A stretch of DNA of 64,000 bases from Desulfoluna sp942491485. Lineage in GTDB: Bacteria > Desulfobacterota > Desulfobacteria > Desulfobacterales > Desulfolunaceae. Positions 34,088 through 42,991 of this stretch are shown one piece after another. The stretch's first letter is position 1, and each line of letters opens with the position of its first letter. Position numbers and translations under genes: made by a program. The stretch covers positions 496,001-560,000 of the forward strand of contig CALOAX010000013.1 in NCBI GenBank assembly GCA_942491485.1, given 5' to 3'. Below the pieces are notes generated by a model. It had not been told where the DNA came from, searched no databases, and was given only the letters and a program-made list of their open reading frames with translations.

Positions 34088-35488
34088 ATGGGTGAGATCA
34101 TAACACGGTTCCCTCCGAGCCCCACGGGCTACCTTCACGTAGGCGGAGCTCGAACCGCTCTGTTTAACTGGCTCTACGCACGAAAAACCGGCGGGACCTT
34201 CATCCTCCGCATCGAAGATACCGATCTGGAGCGTTCCACCGAAGAGTCCGTTCAGGCCATCTTCGATGGCCTGGAGTGGCTGGGGATCGATTGGGACCAG
34301 GGCCCCTTTTACCAGACAAAGCGCTTTGACCTTTATAAAGAGGTGATCGATAAACTTCTTGCTGACGGGCATGCTTACTGGTGTACCTGTACACCCGAAG
34401 AGATCGATGAGATGCGGGAGACCGCACGGGCCAAAGGCGAGAAGCCCAAGTACAACGGCAAGTGCCGCGAGAGAAACCTCGGCCACAGCGAAGGCGCCGT
34501 GGTGCGCTTCAAGGTGCCCCTGGCCGGAGCCACTGCCTTTGAAGACATGGTGAAAGGGCGCATCTCCATCCCCAATGCGGAGCTTGATGATTTTATCATC
34601 CAGCGCGGGGACGGATCCCCCACCTACAACCTTGCTGTGGCTGTGGACGATCTGACCATGAAGGTGAACACCATCTTGAGGGGGGATGACCACGTCAACA
34701 ACACCCCCAAGCAGGTTCTGATTGTTCAGGCCATGGGTGAAGAGGTGCCGACTTATGGGCACGTTCCCATGGTGCTGGGCGCGGACAAGGCTCGTCTGAG
34801 CAAGCGCCATGGCGCCACCAGTGTCACCGAGTACCGGGACATGGGCATTCTCCCCGATGCCATGATCAACTACCTGGCTCGCCTGGGCTGGTCCTTTGGT
34901 GACCAGGAGTTCTTCACCCGTGAAGACCTCATCGAAAAGTTCACCCCGGACAACATCGGACGGTCTCCCGGTGTCTTTGATCAGGACAAGCTTATGGCCA
35001 TCAACCATGAGCACATTCAGGCCAAGCCCACCGAGGAGGTTACCGACGCCCTTCTGCCTTTCCTTGAGAAGGCGGGGATTGTCGCGGCAGACCGGGCGCA
35101 GCTCGAGAAGGCCGTAAAGACCCTCGCCCCCAGAAGCCGCACCCTGGTGGATATGGCCGAGAACGCCCGATTCTTCTTCGATGGCGTGAAAGAGTACGAC
35201 GCCAAGATGGCCAAGAAAGCCTTCAAGCCCGAGGCCGTGGATGTCCTCCTGGCCATGAAGGAGGCCCTTTCCGAGGTCGAGTTTTCCAAAGAGCCTCTTG
35301 AGGCAACCTTCAAGGCAGTTGTGGAAAAACTTGAAGTCGGCTTCGGCAAGGTAGCCATGCCCATGCGCCTGGCCGTCTCCGGTACCGGGGCCAGCCCCGA
35401 TATGTATGACATGCTCGAGGTTCTCGGCAAGGAAGAGACCCTGAAGCGTATCGATGCTGCCGTGGAGCACATACGCAACCTCGGGTAG
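34088..35488 (+). CDS. gltX: Glutamyl-tRNA synthetase
   Basis: 466 residues from ATG 34088, with AGGAG upstream. Class I motifs: PPSPTGYLHVGGARTALFNWLYA (HIGH-type) and ARLSKRHGA (KMSKS-type, near 235-242). It charges tRNA-Glu. With gatB in the same window it may also supply Glu-tRNA-Gln for the indirect glutamine pathway, in which case the adjacent tRNA-Gln would be a substrate; that is inference. A cap repeat begins 11 nt after the stop. Confidence 0.96.
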   Translation: MGEIITRFPPSPTGYLHVGGARTALFNWLYARKTGGTFILRIEDTDLERSTEESVQAIFDGLEWLGIDWDQGPFYQTKRFDLYKEVIDKLLADGHAYWCTCTPEEIDEMRETARAKGEKPKYNGKCRERNLGHSEGAVVRFKVPLAGATAFEDMVKGRISIPNAELDDFIIQRGDGSPTYNLAVAVDDLTMKVNTILRGDDHVNNTPKQVLIVQAMGEEVPTYGHVPMVLGADKARLSKRHGATSVTEYRDMGILPDAMINYLARLGWSFGDQEFFTREDLIEKFTPDNIGRSPGVFDQDKLMAINHEHIQAKPTEEVTDALLPFLEKAGIVAADRAQLEKAVKTLAPRSRTLVDMAENARFFFDGVKEYDAKMAKKAFKPEAVDVLLAMKEALSEVEFSKEPLEATFKAVVEKLEVGFGKVAMPMRLAVSGTGASPDMYDMLEVLGKEETLKRIDAAVEHIRNLG

Positions 35489-35499
35489 GGGCAGGGCAA

Positions 35500-35584
35500 G
35501 CCTCCGGCGGCCAGGGGGTGACCCCCTGGACCCCAGGTGGCCACAGCACTTTGCCCCTCGTTCCTCGGGGCAAAGTGCTGTGGC
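35500..35584 (+). repeat. Cap repeat with a perfect 17-bp hairpin 2
   Basis: Cap, hairpin 1 CCAGGGGG-TGA-CCCCCTGG, then arms 35541-35557 and 35567-35583, which pair perfectly over 17 bp around the loop TCGTTCCTC. The stem sequence is unlike most other copies. Confidence 0.92.
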
Positions 35585-35674
35585 ATTCGTTTCGGTGCTT
35601 GTGTGAAATTTTTATCGGTTAAGGGGGGTTATGTCCGGGCTTGAAAAAAGGTGATTAAAGCCTCCTTTTTTTTC

Positions 35675-35703
35675 TTGACTCCCATGGGCCACTGGCCTAT
35701 AAC
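35675..35703 (+). promoter_or_regulatory. Promoter of tRNA-Gln
   Basis: TTGACT, 17 bases, TATAAC, ending 28 bp before the mature tRNA 5' end. Confidence 0.75.
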
Positions 35704-35731
35704 ACCTCTCGCAACCGATTGAGTTGTCTGC

Positions 35732-35805
35732 TGGGATGTCGTCCAATGGCAAGACTACGGATTCTGATTCCGTCTATCGGGGTTCGAGTCCCTGCATCCC
35801 AGCCA
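35732..35805 (+). tRNA. tRNA-Gln (anticodon CTG)
   Basis: 74 nt including encoded CCA. Acceptor TGGGATG/CATCCCA, anticodon stem ACGGA/TCCGT with loop TTCTGAT (anticodon CTG, reading CAG codons), and T-loop GGTTCGAGTCC. A terminator follows directly, so it is a single-gene unit. Confidence 0.95.
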
Positions 35806-35814
35806 CCTATTTTG

Positions 35815-35852
35815 AAAGGCCCCTTCGATTTATATCGAAGGGGCCTTTTTTT
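35815..35852 (+). terminator. Terminator after tRNA-Gln
   Basis: 15-bp stem AAAGGCCCCTTCGAT and its complement, three-base loop, then seven T residues. Confidence 0.92.
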
Positions 35853-36013
35853 GTTTCCGGGCAGACCCCAGCCTACGTGTTTTTACCGTAACTAAGTTTC
35901 ATGGTGGGACGCATTGGCGCCTTGATTTTTTTTTAGAGGAGACCCAACACCCTTGGGGGCCTGTTTCAGATGAAATATCTGTGGGGTTACCTGGAATCGA
36001 GACGCTGGTGCTC

Positions 36014-37129
36014 CTACAGGATCGGAGCCGAGGTGCAGAGCCTGTTTCTTCCTGACTGCTTGGCCCGGTAAAGGGCGGTGTCTGCCAGGTTGATCAATTC
36101 ACGAATTTCTTTGATCTCAGGCTGATACTGGGCTTGGCCAAGGCTTATGGAAAGGCTGATCTCGGTGCCTGCATCCAGCATAAAGGTCATGGATGAGATG
36201 GTTTGGCGAATGCGCTCTAAGATACACCGGGATTGGGATGTCGTGGTATGGGGGAGAATGATGCAGAACTCTTCCCCTCCGTAACGCCCCACACTGTCGG
36301 TTATTCGGACTTTTTCCCTGATGGTATCGGCGAGGCGCTTCAGCACGATATCTCCGGCATTGTGACCATGGGTATCGTTCACCTCCTTGAAATGATCGAT
36401 GTCCACGATGCACAGGGTCAGGGGGGCGTTGTAGCGTGCGGCACGATCCATTTCGCTCGTGAGGATTTCGAGTATTTTGCGGCGGTTGATGAGCCCAGTC
36501 AATTCGTCTCGGGTTGCAAGCTCTGTTAGCTGCTGTTCAGCTTTTTTGCGTTGGGTGACATCTACTCCGATACCCCAGGTGAACCAGCCCGGAATGGGGG
36601 CATTGGCGCTGGTGTTTGACCAGGAAAGAGAACGTGTTTCACCGTTTTTGCATAAAAGGTCGACCTCCCAGTCACGATAACTGCCGTTGAACTCGAGGAA
36701 TTCTTCAACGTTTTTGGCGCGCTGGACCGGGTCAGGGTAGAAGAGCTCCAGTGCATTGGGATTGCCGACAATTTCGTCACTGGTGTAGCCGGTAACCCGT
36801 TCGCACTCCTTGTTCCAGAAAAGGACCACCCCGTTTTCATCCACTGCATCAAACATGACGGGCATGTTTTCAACAACTTTCCTGAACACCGGCGACAGGT
36901 TTGGGGCCTCCTCCACGGCATCTTGACTGGCTTTGCTTGGCTTTCGTGTCTCCAGTTCCTGGTATTTAAACCAGAGAAAAAGCAGCCCGGCGAGGATCAG
37001 AGTGAGGCCGATGGTCGTAAGGGAGAAGAGAGTTTTCCCGTTACCATCAGGTAAACACAGCAGCAAGGACTGGCACCCTATGATTAAGAACATTACAACA
37101 CCAATAGATTGCTTTACCCTCTTGACCAT
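36014..37129 (-). CDS. Membrane-anchored PAS-GGDEF diguanylate cyclase
   Basis: 371 residues from ATG 37129. Two N-terminal membrane segments (about 7-27 and 37-56), a PAS domain (about 85-185; VVLFWNKECERVTGYTSDEIVGNP) with its PAC end (GVDVTQRKKAEQQL), then a GGDEF domain starting TRDELTGLINRR. The active site is intact as GGEEF (near 305), and RITD five residues before it is a product-inhibition I-site. It makes cyclic di-GMP from GTP in response to whatever the PAS domain senses. Single gene; neighbours give no hint of target. Confidence 0.93.
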   Translation of the reverse strand: MVKRVKQSIGVVMFLIIGCQSLLLCLPDGNGKTLFSLTTIGLTLILAGLLFLWFKYQELETRKPSKASQDAVEEAPNLSPVFRKVVENMPVMFDAVDENGVVLFWNKECERVTGYTSDEIVGNPNALELFYPDPVQRAKNVEEFLEFNGSYRDWEVDLLCKNGETRSLSWSNTSANAPIPGWFTWGIGVDVTQRKKAEQQLTELATRDELTGLINRRKILEILTSEMDRAARYNAPLTLCIVDIDHFKEVNDTHGHNAGDIVLKRLADTIREKVRITDSVGRYGGEEFCIILPHTTTSQSRCILERIRQTISSMTFMLDAGTEISLSISLGQAQYQPEIKEIRELINLADTALYRAKQSGRNRLCTSAPIL

Positions 37130-37431
37130 TGACAACCAACCCCTTTTAAAACAGATCTGCGTAAAATGTTCCTGTAATTACAGTAAACAGGGAATACAGT
37201 AAAAAACGGACAACTGGCAACAATAAAGAAGTAAAGTGAATTTAGTTTTTGTTGCCTTATTGTATGGGCCGTGGTTGACCATCAGGTTTTAAAGGGAGCG
37301 GCATGCTCGTTAAACCAGAAGCATACGAGGTCCTTGAGGGCTGTCGTGTGTGAATCGACGATAGGCGTCCATAGGGTGATGATGTACCTGGCAGCAGGGG
37401 AAGACGGGAGGCCGAACTATCGGTAAAAATC

Positions 37432-37465
37432 TGCTTTCGAGATGGCTCACCTCGCCGCCGGAGGC
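37432..37465 (-). repeat. Cap repeat fragment (cap plus hairpin 1)
   Basis: GCTTTCGAGATGGCTCACCTC then GCCGCCGGAGGC; hairpin 1 has one mismatch. Confidence 0.75.
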
Positions 37466-37480
37466 AGCCAGGTTAAAGAT

Positions 37481-37653
37481 GCCTCCGGCGGCCCGGCCGG
37501 AGGCCAACCTTTTAAAAAGGTTGCCAAACAGGTCTTTTAAAAAAAATCTTGGGTCAACCTAAAACCTAAAGCAAATGTGATTTGGCCTGAGGAATGAAGG
37601 ACAAAGCGCATTTGCAACCTGCTTTCAAGGTGGGACACCTTGCCGCCGGAGGC
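37481..37653. repeat. Hybrid cap element, caps at both ends
   Basis: The left end is the long-hairpin type (GCCTCCGGCGGCC, palindrome AACCTTTT/AAAAGGTT, CAAACAGG); the right end is the three-hairpin type (GCAAATG/CATTTGC with core CTGAGGAATGAAGG, hairpin 1 AAGGTG/CACCTT, cap). It matches the plan of the element at 62240-62411. Confidence 0.85.
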
Positions 37654-37702
37654 ATTTTTTGGGCCACTTTAACCATAGAAGGCTGTCGTTTTGTTTGCAC
37701 TC

Positions 37703-38587
37703 TCAGGCAAGGTCAAGGCCGGACAGGGCTTTGGTAAAGGTATCGTGGAAGGAGACGATGCGGGAGATCTCTTCATCCATCGTGGTGGACCCGTAGTGGT
37801 TGATGAGTGAGCAGGTGGCGAACCCTTTGGCTTTGTTTGTGTAGGCATCGATCCATGCGCGGGCTTTTTGTTCTTCCTTGTCATCCTTCCAGGGGAACCC
37901 GACGGGGAGCGCATGCGAGCCACAGCGCCAGGGCTTGGGCGTGAGCCGTGCACGAAAGCACTCCTGCACTTTGCAGAGGCGGATGTAGAGGGGATCGGCT
38001 CCCAGAACCTCCATGATGTTGAAGGTGATCTCAGACGTGGGGTCTGCGTGGCTGTGCGTGATCAGGTACCGAAGGCCTGCACGGGTCCTGTAAGCTCGAA
38101 TCCCGAATCGGTTGTCAGCCTTGACCATGGATTGCACTTTGGCTAAGGCGTCCGCTTCGTTTCGTTCCTGTGGGGAGGGGCCGTTTTTTCCAAACAACCC
38201 ACTTACCCTGTGTTTGAACAGCTCCCAGCCGGAAGCCATCGGGAGGTCGACATCAATGAACATGGTGCTTGCTGTGTTGAGGACCTGGCATCCGTATGCA
38301 TTGAGGGTAACGGCAGCGTAGGTGGTTTTATTGCCCCTTTTCCACTCATCGACAATCTCTTCACGCATGGGGCGATCGCCATACAGATAATGATCAGGAC
38401 GGTTCCCTTTCAGTATCATCTCGGCAACGGCGTCTGCCCGTTTGCTGCCCCTCTCCCTTGCTTCCTTTACGCTGGTGTCCGACCACCCCCAGCATGACAG
38501 AGGCCCCATTTGCTTATCGGTGAAGGGGGAGCGCATGCGTACGTCATGACGTGTGAGGCCTTTGGCCCAGTATCTCGGAATGTTCAT
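37703..38587 (-). CDS. Conserved protein of unknown function (possible primase-like nucleotidyl fold)
   Basis: 294 residues, soluble. Conserved-looking blocks: MNIPRYWAKG at the N terminus, LSCWGWSDTSVKEARERG, YLYGDRPMREEIVDEW, and YAAVTLNAYGCQVLNTASTMFIDVDLP (about 91-117), then GIRAYRTRAGLRYLITHSHADPT (about 160-182) and CGSHALPVGFPW. The order hhhDhD (FIDVDL) followed by a short S/T-x-H (THSH) resembles the first two motifs of archaeo-eukaryotic primase/nucleotidyl folds. I have not confirmed this and the protein lacks accessory domains. I recall homologues in other proteobacteria, annotated hypothetical. Own transcript between repeats. Confidence 0.8.
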   Translation of the reverse strand: MNIPRYWAKGLTRHDVRMRSPFTDKQMGPLSCWGWSDTSVKEARERGSKRADAVAEMILKGNRPDHYLYGDRPMREEIVDEWKRGNKTTYAAVTLNAYGCQVLNTASTMFIDVDLPMASGWELFKHRVSGLFGKNGPSPQERNEADALAKVQSMVKADNRFGIRAYRTRAGLRYLITHSHADPTSEITFNIMEVLGADPLYIRLCKVQECFRARLTPKPWRCGSHALPVGFPWKDDKEEQKARAWIDAYTNKAKGFATCSLINHYGSTTMDEEISRIVSFHDTFTKALSGLDLA

Positions 38588-39018
38588 GGTGTGTCACCTT
38601 TGCATGGTGCGGTTTATTCAATACATTGTGGCCAATGTGCGAAGCTTGTGGCACTGTGTCGTGGTAGGTCATCTCTCTGTACGCACACCACATACCTTGA
38701 CATTCAAAGCCCGCGGGCGTAATCATTTTTTTTAAATGATACCATCAGGCCGGTCCGGCCGGAAAGGAGTTCTGTTTTTTATGATCACATCATGCATGGA
38801 GCTTGTTTTAATCGTTGCCGCCCGGTAGCGAATGAGACAGATCTGATACCCGGTTCGGCACCCGCCTGTCCGTGCTCTTCTGAACGACGGGGCCTTATTC
38901 CCTCTGATGCCTTACAGTCTGTTCATTCCCTGCACCATCGGTGTGCCCTGCCGACCCGGCAACGATACCCACGTCTGAAAATCAATCGATTGTATTGAAA
39001 TAATGAGGTTGCAGCGAT
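38588..39018. other. Spacer without recognisable gene
   Basis: Divergent region between the unknown protein and the acetyltransferase. I see nothing beyond probable promoters. Confidence 0.5.
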
Positions 39019-39030
39019 GCCTCCGGCGGA
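39019..39030 (+). repeat. Isolated cap GCCTCCGGCGGA
   Basis: A 12-bp cap-like sequence with no hairpin 1 after it, 62 nt upstream of the acetyltransferase start. An inward-facing repeat lies on the other side of that gene. Confidence 0.5.
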
Positions 39031-39091
39031 ACCGGTGAAGGCAAGTTTCAGCTGAAGGGTTTCCTCCATTTTTCTTCTTACGGAGTGCTAC

Positions 39092-39592
39092 ATGATCATA
39101 CGAAACGAGACGGCATCTGATATCGTGGCCATCACCCATGTTACCGTGGCGGCCTTCATGAATCTTAAAATCAGTAACCAGACCGAACATTGCATCATTC
39201 ATGCATTGCGCGAGGCTGGCGCTCTCTCCCTGTCACTGGTGGCCGAGATAGACGGGGACGTTGTGGGCCATGTGGCGTTTTCACCTGTCACCATCTCAGA
39301 CGGTGCAAAGGGCTGGTACGGCCTGGGGCCGGTTTCTGTGCTGCCCGGGCTTCAGAATCAGGGCATTGGCTCATCGCTTATCAGGCAGGGGCTGTCCCTG
39401 TTGAAGCAGATGGGAGGGGAGGGCTGCGCGCTTGTGGGTGATCCGAACTACTACCGGCGGTTTGAATTCAGACATGTTACGGGCTTAGTCTATGAGGGCG
39501 TTCCTCAGGAGTTTTTCCTGGCATTGCCATTTAACGCAACCATCCCACAAGGAACGGTTCTGTTTCATGAGGCTTTTTTAGCGGAAAGCTGA
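39092..39592 (+). CDS. GNAT-family N-acetyltransferase (YhbS-like)
   Basis: 166 residues. N-terminal MIIRNETASDIVAITHVTVAAF and acetyl-CoA loop motif PGLQNQGIGSSLIRQGLSLLK (about 88-108), then GCALVGDPNYYRRFEF, which is typical of the YhbS/COG3153 group. Acetyl acceptor unknown. CGGAG lies upstream of the ATG. The gene is bracketed by a cap at 39019 and an opposite-facing repeat ending at 39730, an arrangement noted as a finding. Confidence 0.9.
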   Translation: MIIRNETASDIVAITHVTVAAFMNLKISNQTEHCIIHALREAGALSLSLVAEIDGDVVGHVAFSPVTISDGAKGWYGLGPVSVLPGLQNQGIGSSLIRQGLSLLKQMGGEGCALVGDPNYYRRFEFRHVTGLVYEGVPQEFFLALPFNATIPQGTVLFHEAFLAES

Positions 39593-39657
39593 ACAGACTC
39601 TTTGGGGGGCGTCAGCTGCAGTGACGCTGGCGGCCCCCATCTCAATGTGTCCGAAGT

Positions 39658-39730
39658 GCATCCAGCAAGCCCGAGGCGAGCTGGATGCCATATGGGGGAT
39701 CCAGGGGATCATCCCCTGGCCGCCGAAGGC
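39658..39730 (-). repeat. Cap repeat with altered hairpin 2
   Basis: GCATCCAGC/GCTGGATGC arms, hairpin 1 CCAGGGG-ATCA-TCCCCTGG and cap variant GCCGCCGAAGGC. It lies six bases after the AmrB stop on the minus strand. Confidence 0.8.
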
Positions 39731-39736
39731 ACGTTT

Positions 39737-40591
39737 TCAGAAAATCACCCCGGTGTAGCCCACAAAGCTGTCCGAAGGGCTTTTGTCGTAGCTGGTGGTG
39801 TGGGCGATCTCTACGCCCTTCGTGATGCCGAGGGCGTGGGCGGCGGCCAGGGTGGCGGTGACGGCGCCTGAACAGCATGCGTTGTGTCGCTTTAGGGCTT
39901 CTTGGGTGAAGTAGGGGGCGTCCAGGGCAATCATTTTGTTGATGGCTTCCCGGTCGTTTGACTCATCAACCCAGGTACGTGCGGCTTCGCCTTTGCCCTC
40001 GGGGGTGAACCCGAAGTTGGGGCCGTAGTGAGTAAGATCGGTGGAACCGATAACTTTTATGGTGAGGCCCATCTCCCTTGCTGTCTCGACCACTATCTGT
40101 CCGGTTGACTCGGCATGTTTGTTAGGGGCGACCCCCATGAGGCAGACGGGGACAGCGCCGAAGTAGTACCGGACAAAGGGGAGCTGAAGCTCCAGGGTGT
40201 TTTCCGGGGCCATGAAGGGGCCCATTTCTTGTCGAATGAACGGGGCTTTGGAAACGGCCTCGGCAAAATTCGCATTGACGGTCAGGTCCCCGAAGGGGGT
40301 TTCAAGGGTCCCTTCAGTCATGACGGCGGTGGGGTCGGACGGTCTCAGATGATGGCCGAAAAGAACCACCAGGTCTGGCTTGTCTCCTTTTGCCAGGGTT
40401 TCGATGACCCGACAGGCGATGCTGCCTGAAAAAAACCATCCCGCATGGGGGACGATCCCTGCCCGGTAGTGTTCGCCCTCGGCCCGGCGCATCCACCCTT
40501 CCTTTTGATACCCCTCCACCTCTTTGAGGCAGGCCTCCATACTCTCCGGATACCATTGCCCGCGAAGGGCCGCTCTCTTTCTTACACCCAT
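39737..40591 (-). CDS. amrB: AmmeMemoRadiSam system protein B (MEMO1 family)
   Basis: 284 residues, the usual size for MEMO proteins. N-terminal RGQWYPESMEACLKEVEGY, GIVPHAGWFFSGSIACRVIETL (metal-ligand histidine), GSTDLTHYGPNFGF and C-terminal TTSYDKSPSDSFVGYTGVIF are diagnostic. The fold is related to extradiol dioxygenases and binds a metal. In bacteria it is often encoded with AmrA and a radical-SAM protein; neither is next to it here. Function in the cell is not established. Confidence 0.92.
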   Translation of the reverse strand: MGVRKRAALRGQWYPESMEACLKEVEGYQKEGWMRRAEGEHYRAGIVPHAGWFFSGSIACRVIETLAKGDKPDLVVLFGHHLRPSDPTAVMTEGTLETPFGDLTVNANFAEAVSKAPFIRQEMGPFMAPENTLELQLPFVRYYFGAVPVCLMGVAPNKHAESTGQIVVETAREMGLTIKVIGSTDLTHYGPNFGFTPEGKGEAARTWVDESNDREAINKMIALDAPYFTQEALKRHNACCSGAVTATLAAAHALGITKGVEIAHTTSYDKSPSDSFVGYTGVIF

Positions 40592-40658
40592 GATCCCGCC
40601 TCCTGACTGGTTTTTATTCCAACTATTATATCACAGGATTTTCAGGAAGAAAAAGCGT

Positions 40659-40759
40659 GCCTCCGGCGGCCAGGGGCTGAGCCCCTGGACCCCAGGTTGC
40701 GAATGCTCCCGCCCCTCGTTCCTCGGGTCGATCACATTCACTAACGGGCTGCGCCCGTG
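40659..40759 (+). repeat. Cap repeat, complete copy
   Basis: Cap, hairpin 1 CCAGGGG-CTGAG-CCCCTGG, hairpin 2 GCGAATG/CATTC with core CCTCGTTCCTCGGG, hairpin 3 ACGGGC-TGC-GCCCGT. Confidence 0.92.
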
Positions 40760-40887
40760 GTTAAAGCTGGTGCGACTAAGCAGGCGGTTGCTAATTATGG
40801 GCGTGGGCAAGTTGCCTAAATGGAATCGGAAAATCCCCGAGGTGAGAGGGGTGGGATGGCGGGCAAAGGTTTACTTAGAATCGCTTT

Positions 40888-41070
40888 TCATTTCTGAAGG
40901 GGACGATTTAAGGCCTTGTTCTGAACCGCATGACGGTTTCGCATCTGTTCAGTCCTGCCAGCTGCAGCCCAGGCCGACGGGTGGAATGAGGGGGAGGGGG
41001 CTGGTGTCGCCTGGGGTCCCTCTTTTTTCAGGTGTCTTAGAAGGGCTTTTATGAAGGACATGTGTTTCAT
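40888..41070 (-). CDS. Doubtful small ORF (60 aa)
   Basis: ATG 41070 is preceded by AGGGGG at a good distance. The product starts MKHMSFIKALLRHLKKEG and is otherwise rich in Ala, Pro and Ser with no motif. It lies wholly in a spacer between two repeats. Listed because of the ribosome-binding site only. Confidence 0.25.
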   Translation of the reverse strand: MKHMSFIKALLRHLKKEGPQATPAPSPSFHPSAWAAAGRTEQMRNRHAVQNKALNRPLQK

Positions 41071-41208
41071 AATTGTTCCCCCTTGCGATGGCTTTGCCAC
41101 CGGTTCCATTGGAATTATCCCGGCAAAGGTCAATCAGCACTTCAAGTGCTTTTATGAACCGCTTTTTGAGTAAAACCACATAGAAGGTGGCGTCATCTTT
41201 GCTCTGCT

Positions 41209-41309
41209 CACGGGCGTAGCCCGTCAGCGAATGTGACAAGCCCGAGGAACGAGGGCTGGGAATATTCGCCATATGGGGTCCAGGGGATCATCCCCTGGCC
41301 GCCGGAGGC
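41209..41309 (-). repeat. Cap repeat, complete copy
   Basis: Hairpin 3 ACGGGC-TAC-GCCCGT, hairpin 2 with inner stem AGCCC/GGGCT around the constant loop, hairpin 1 CCAGGGG-ATGA-TCCCCTGG, cap; 10 nt after the MmdA-like stop. Confidence 0.92.
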
Positions 41310-41319
41310 AGGTTTTTCC

Positions 41320-42873
41320 CTACAACGGAATGTTCCCGTGTTTTTTAGCGGGACGGGTCTCCCGTTTGGAGCACATGATGTTCAGGGCATCGATGAGGTG
41401 GCCCCGGGTTTCGGAGGGCACGATGACGGCGTCGACGTAGCCCCTTGCGGCGGCGATGTAGGGGGTGAGGAAGAGGTCGTTGTATTCGTCGATTTTCTCT
41501 TGGCGCATGGCATCGGGGTTGTCCGCGTTCTGGATCTCTTTGCGGTGGATGACGTTGGCTGCCCCTTGGGCTCCCATGACAGCGATTTCTGCGGTGGGCC
41601 AGGCAAAGGCCATGTCGGCACCGAGGTGGCGGGAGCTCATGGCGAGGTAGGCACCGCCGTAGTCTTTTTTGGTGATGAGAAGGAGCTTGGGCACGGTGGC
41701 TTCGGAGTAGCTCCAGAGGAGTTTGGCGCCGTGACGGATGATGCCTCCCCACTCCTGCTGGGTGCCCGGGAGAAAGCCGGGGACATCGGCGATGGTCAAC
41801 AGGGGGATGTTGAAGGCATCGCAGCACCTGATAAAGCGGCTGGCTTTGTCCGAGGTGTCGATGTCAAGGCAGCCGGCCAGGACCTTGGGCTGGTTTGCGA
41901 TGACGCCCACGGTTCGGCCTCCCATGCGGATGAAGCAGGTGATGATGTTGGGGGCAAAAAGGCTGTGGGGCTCGAAAAAGGTCCCGTTATCGGCAATGGA
42001 CCGAATCAGGTCAAACATGTCGTAGGGTTTGACGGGGTTGTCCGGTATCAGGCTGTCGAGTTCCGGGCAGAGGCGATGGATCGGGTCCTCTGCCGGCTCC
42101 ATGGGCGGATCTTCCATGTTGTTGGCGGGAAGGTAGGAGAGCAGTGTTTTTATGCGGGCGATGCAGTCGTCATCGTCCTCGCAGGCGAAGTGGGCCACAC
42201 CGCTCTTTGTGCAGTGGGTGACGGCCCCGCCAAGGCTGTCGAAGCCCACCTCTTCACCGGTGACAGACTTGATGACGTCAGGTCCGGTGATGAACATGTG
42301 GCTGGTTTTTTTGACCATGAAGACGAAGTCGGTCATGGCCGGGGAGTAGACCGCCCCGCCTGCCGTGGCGCCCATGATGGCCGAGATCTGGGGGATAACC
42401 CCTGAGGCGCCGGCGTTTCGAAAGAAGATCTCACCGTACCCGGCCAGGGCATCGACGCCCTCCTGGATCCGGGCGCCGCCCGAATCGTTCATGCCGATGA
42501 TGGGAACCCCGGCCTTCATGGCCATGTCCATCACCTTGCAGATTTTTTTGGCGTGCATCTCGCCAAGGCTTCCTGCCCTTGAGGTAAAGTCCTGGGCATA
42601 GGCGAAGACAGGGCGACCATTTACCAATCCGTGGCCTGTGATGACGCCATCGGCCGGGATATCTACCTTCTCCATGCCGAAGTTCGTGCTTCGGTGGCTG
42701 ACAAAGCGGTCAATTTCCCGGAAGGAGTCCCGGTCAAAGAGGCGATCAAGGCGCTGCCTGGCGGTAAGTTTGCCCTTTGCCTTGTGCTTTTCAACGGCCG
42801 TGGTCCCACCCATGGCCAGCACTTTTGCGTCTTTCTCTTTCAGGTCGTGCAGCTTCTTCTGGACGCGATTCAT
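41320..42873 (-). CDS. Biotin-dependent carboxyltransferase (MmdA / transcarboxylase 12S / PccB-like)
   Basis: 517 residues. Carboxyltransferase-superfamily motifs: KLTARQRLDRLFD, NDSGGARIQEGVDALAGYGEIFFRN (about 128-152), VGVIANQPKVLAGCLDIDTSDKASRFIR and VPGFLPGTQQEWGGIIRHGAKLLWSY. This set and length match methylmalonyl-CoA decarboxylase alpha, transcarboxylase 12S and propionyl-CoA carboxylase beta chains. The neighbouring sodium-pump and 5S/OadA-like genes favour either a decarboxylase or methylmalonyl-CoA:pyruvate transcarboxylation, a step of propionate metabolism in sulfate reducers. No biotin carboxylase gene lies nearby, which argues against a plain PCC. Confidence 0.88.
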   Translation of the reverse strand: MNRVQKKLHDLKEKDAKVLAMGGTTAVEKHKAKGKLTARQRLDRLFDRDSFREIDRFVSHRSTNFGMEKVDIPADGVITGHGLVNGRPVFAYAQDFTSRAGSLGEMHAKKICKVMDMAMKAGVPIIGMNDSGGARIQEGVDALAGYGEIFFRNAGASGVIPQISAIMGATAGGAVYSPAMTDFVFMVKKTSHMFITGPDVIKSVTGEEVGFDSLGGAVTHCTKSGVAHFACEDDDDCIARIKTLLSYLPANNMEDPPMEPAEDPIHRLCPELDSLIPDNPVKPYDMFDLIRSIADNGTFFEPHSLFAPNIITCFIRMGGRTVGVIANQPKVLAGCLDIDTSDKASRFIRCCDAFNIPLLTIADVPGFLPGTQQEWGGIIRHGAKLLWSYSEATVPKLLLITKKDYGGAYLAMSSRHLGADMAFAWPTAEIAVMGAQGAANVIHRKEIQNADNPDAMRQEKIDEYNDLFLTPYIAAARGYVDAVIVPSETRGHLIDALNIMCSKRETRPAKKHGNIPL

Positions 42874-42991
42874 GCGGTCTCCTTCGGGTTCCCTGTCGAT
42901 AATAAATGATGAGTCCTACATACGGGTGCTATTTTGGGTGAACATTATTATCACGAAAGCCAGATCTGTTAAATGCCCGAGTCACATTTAA

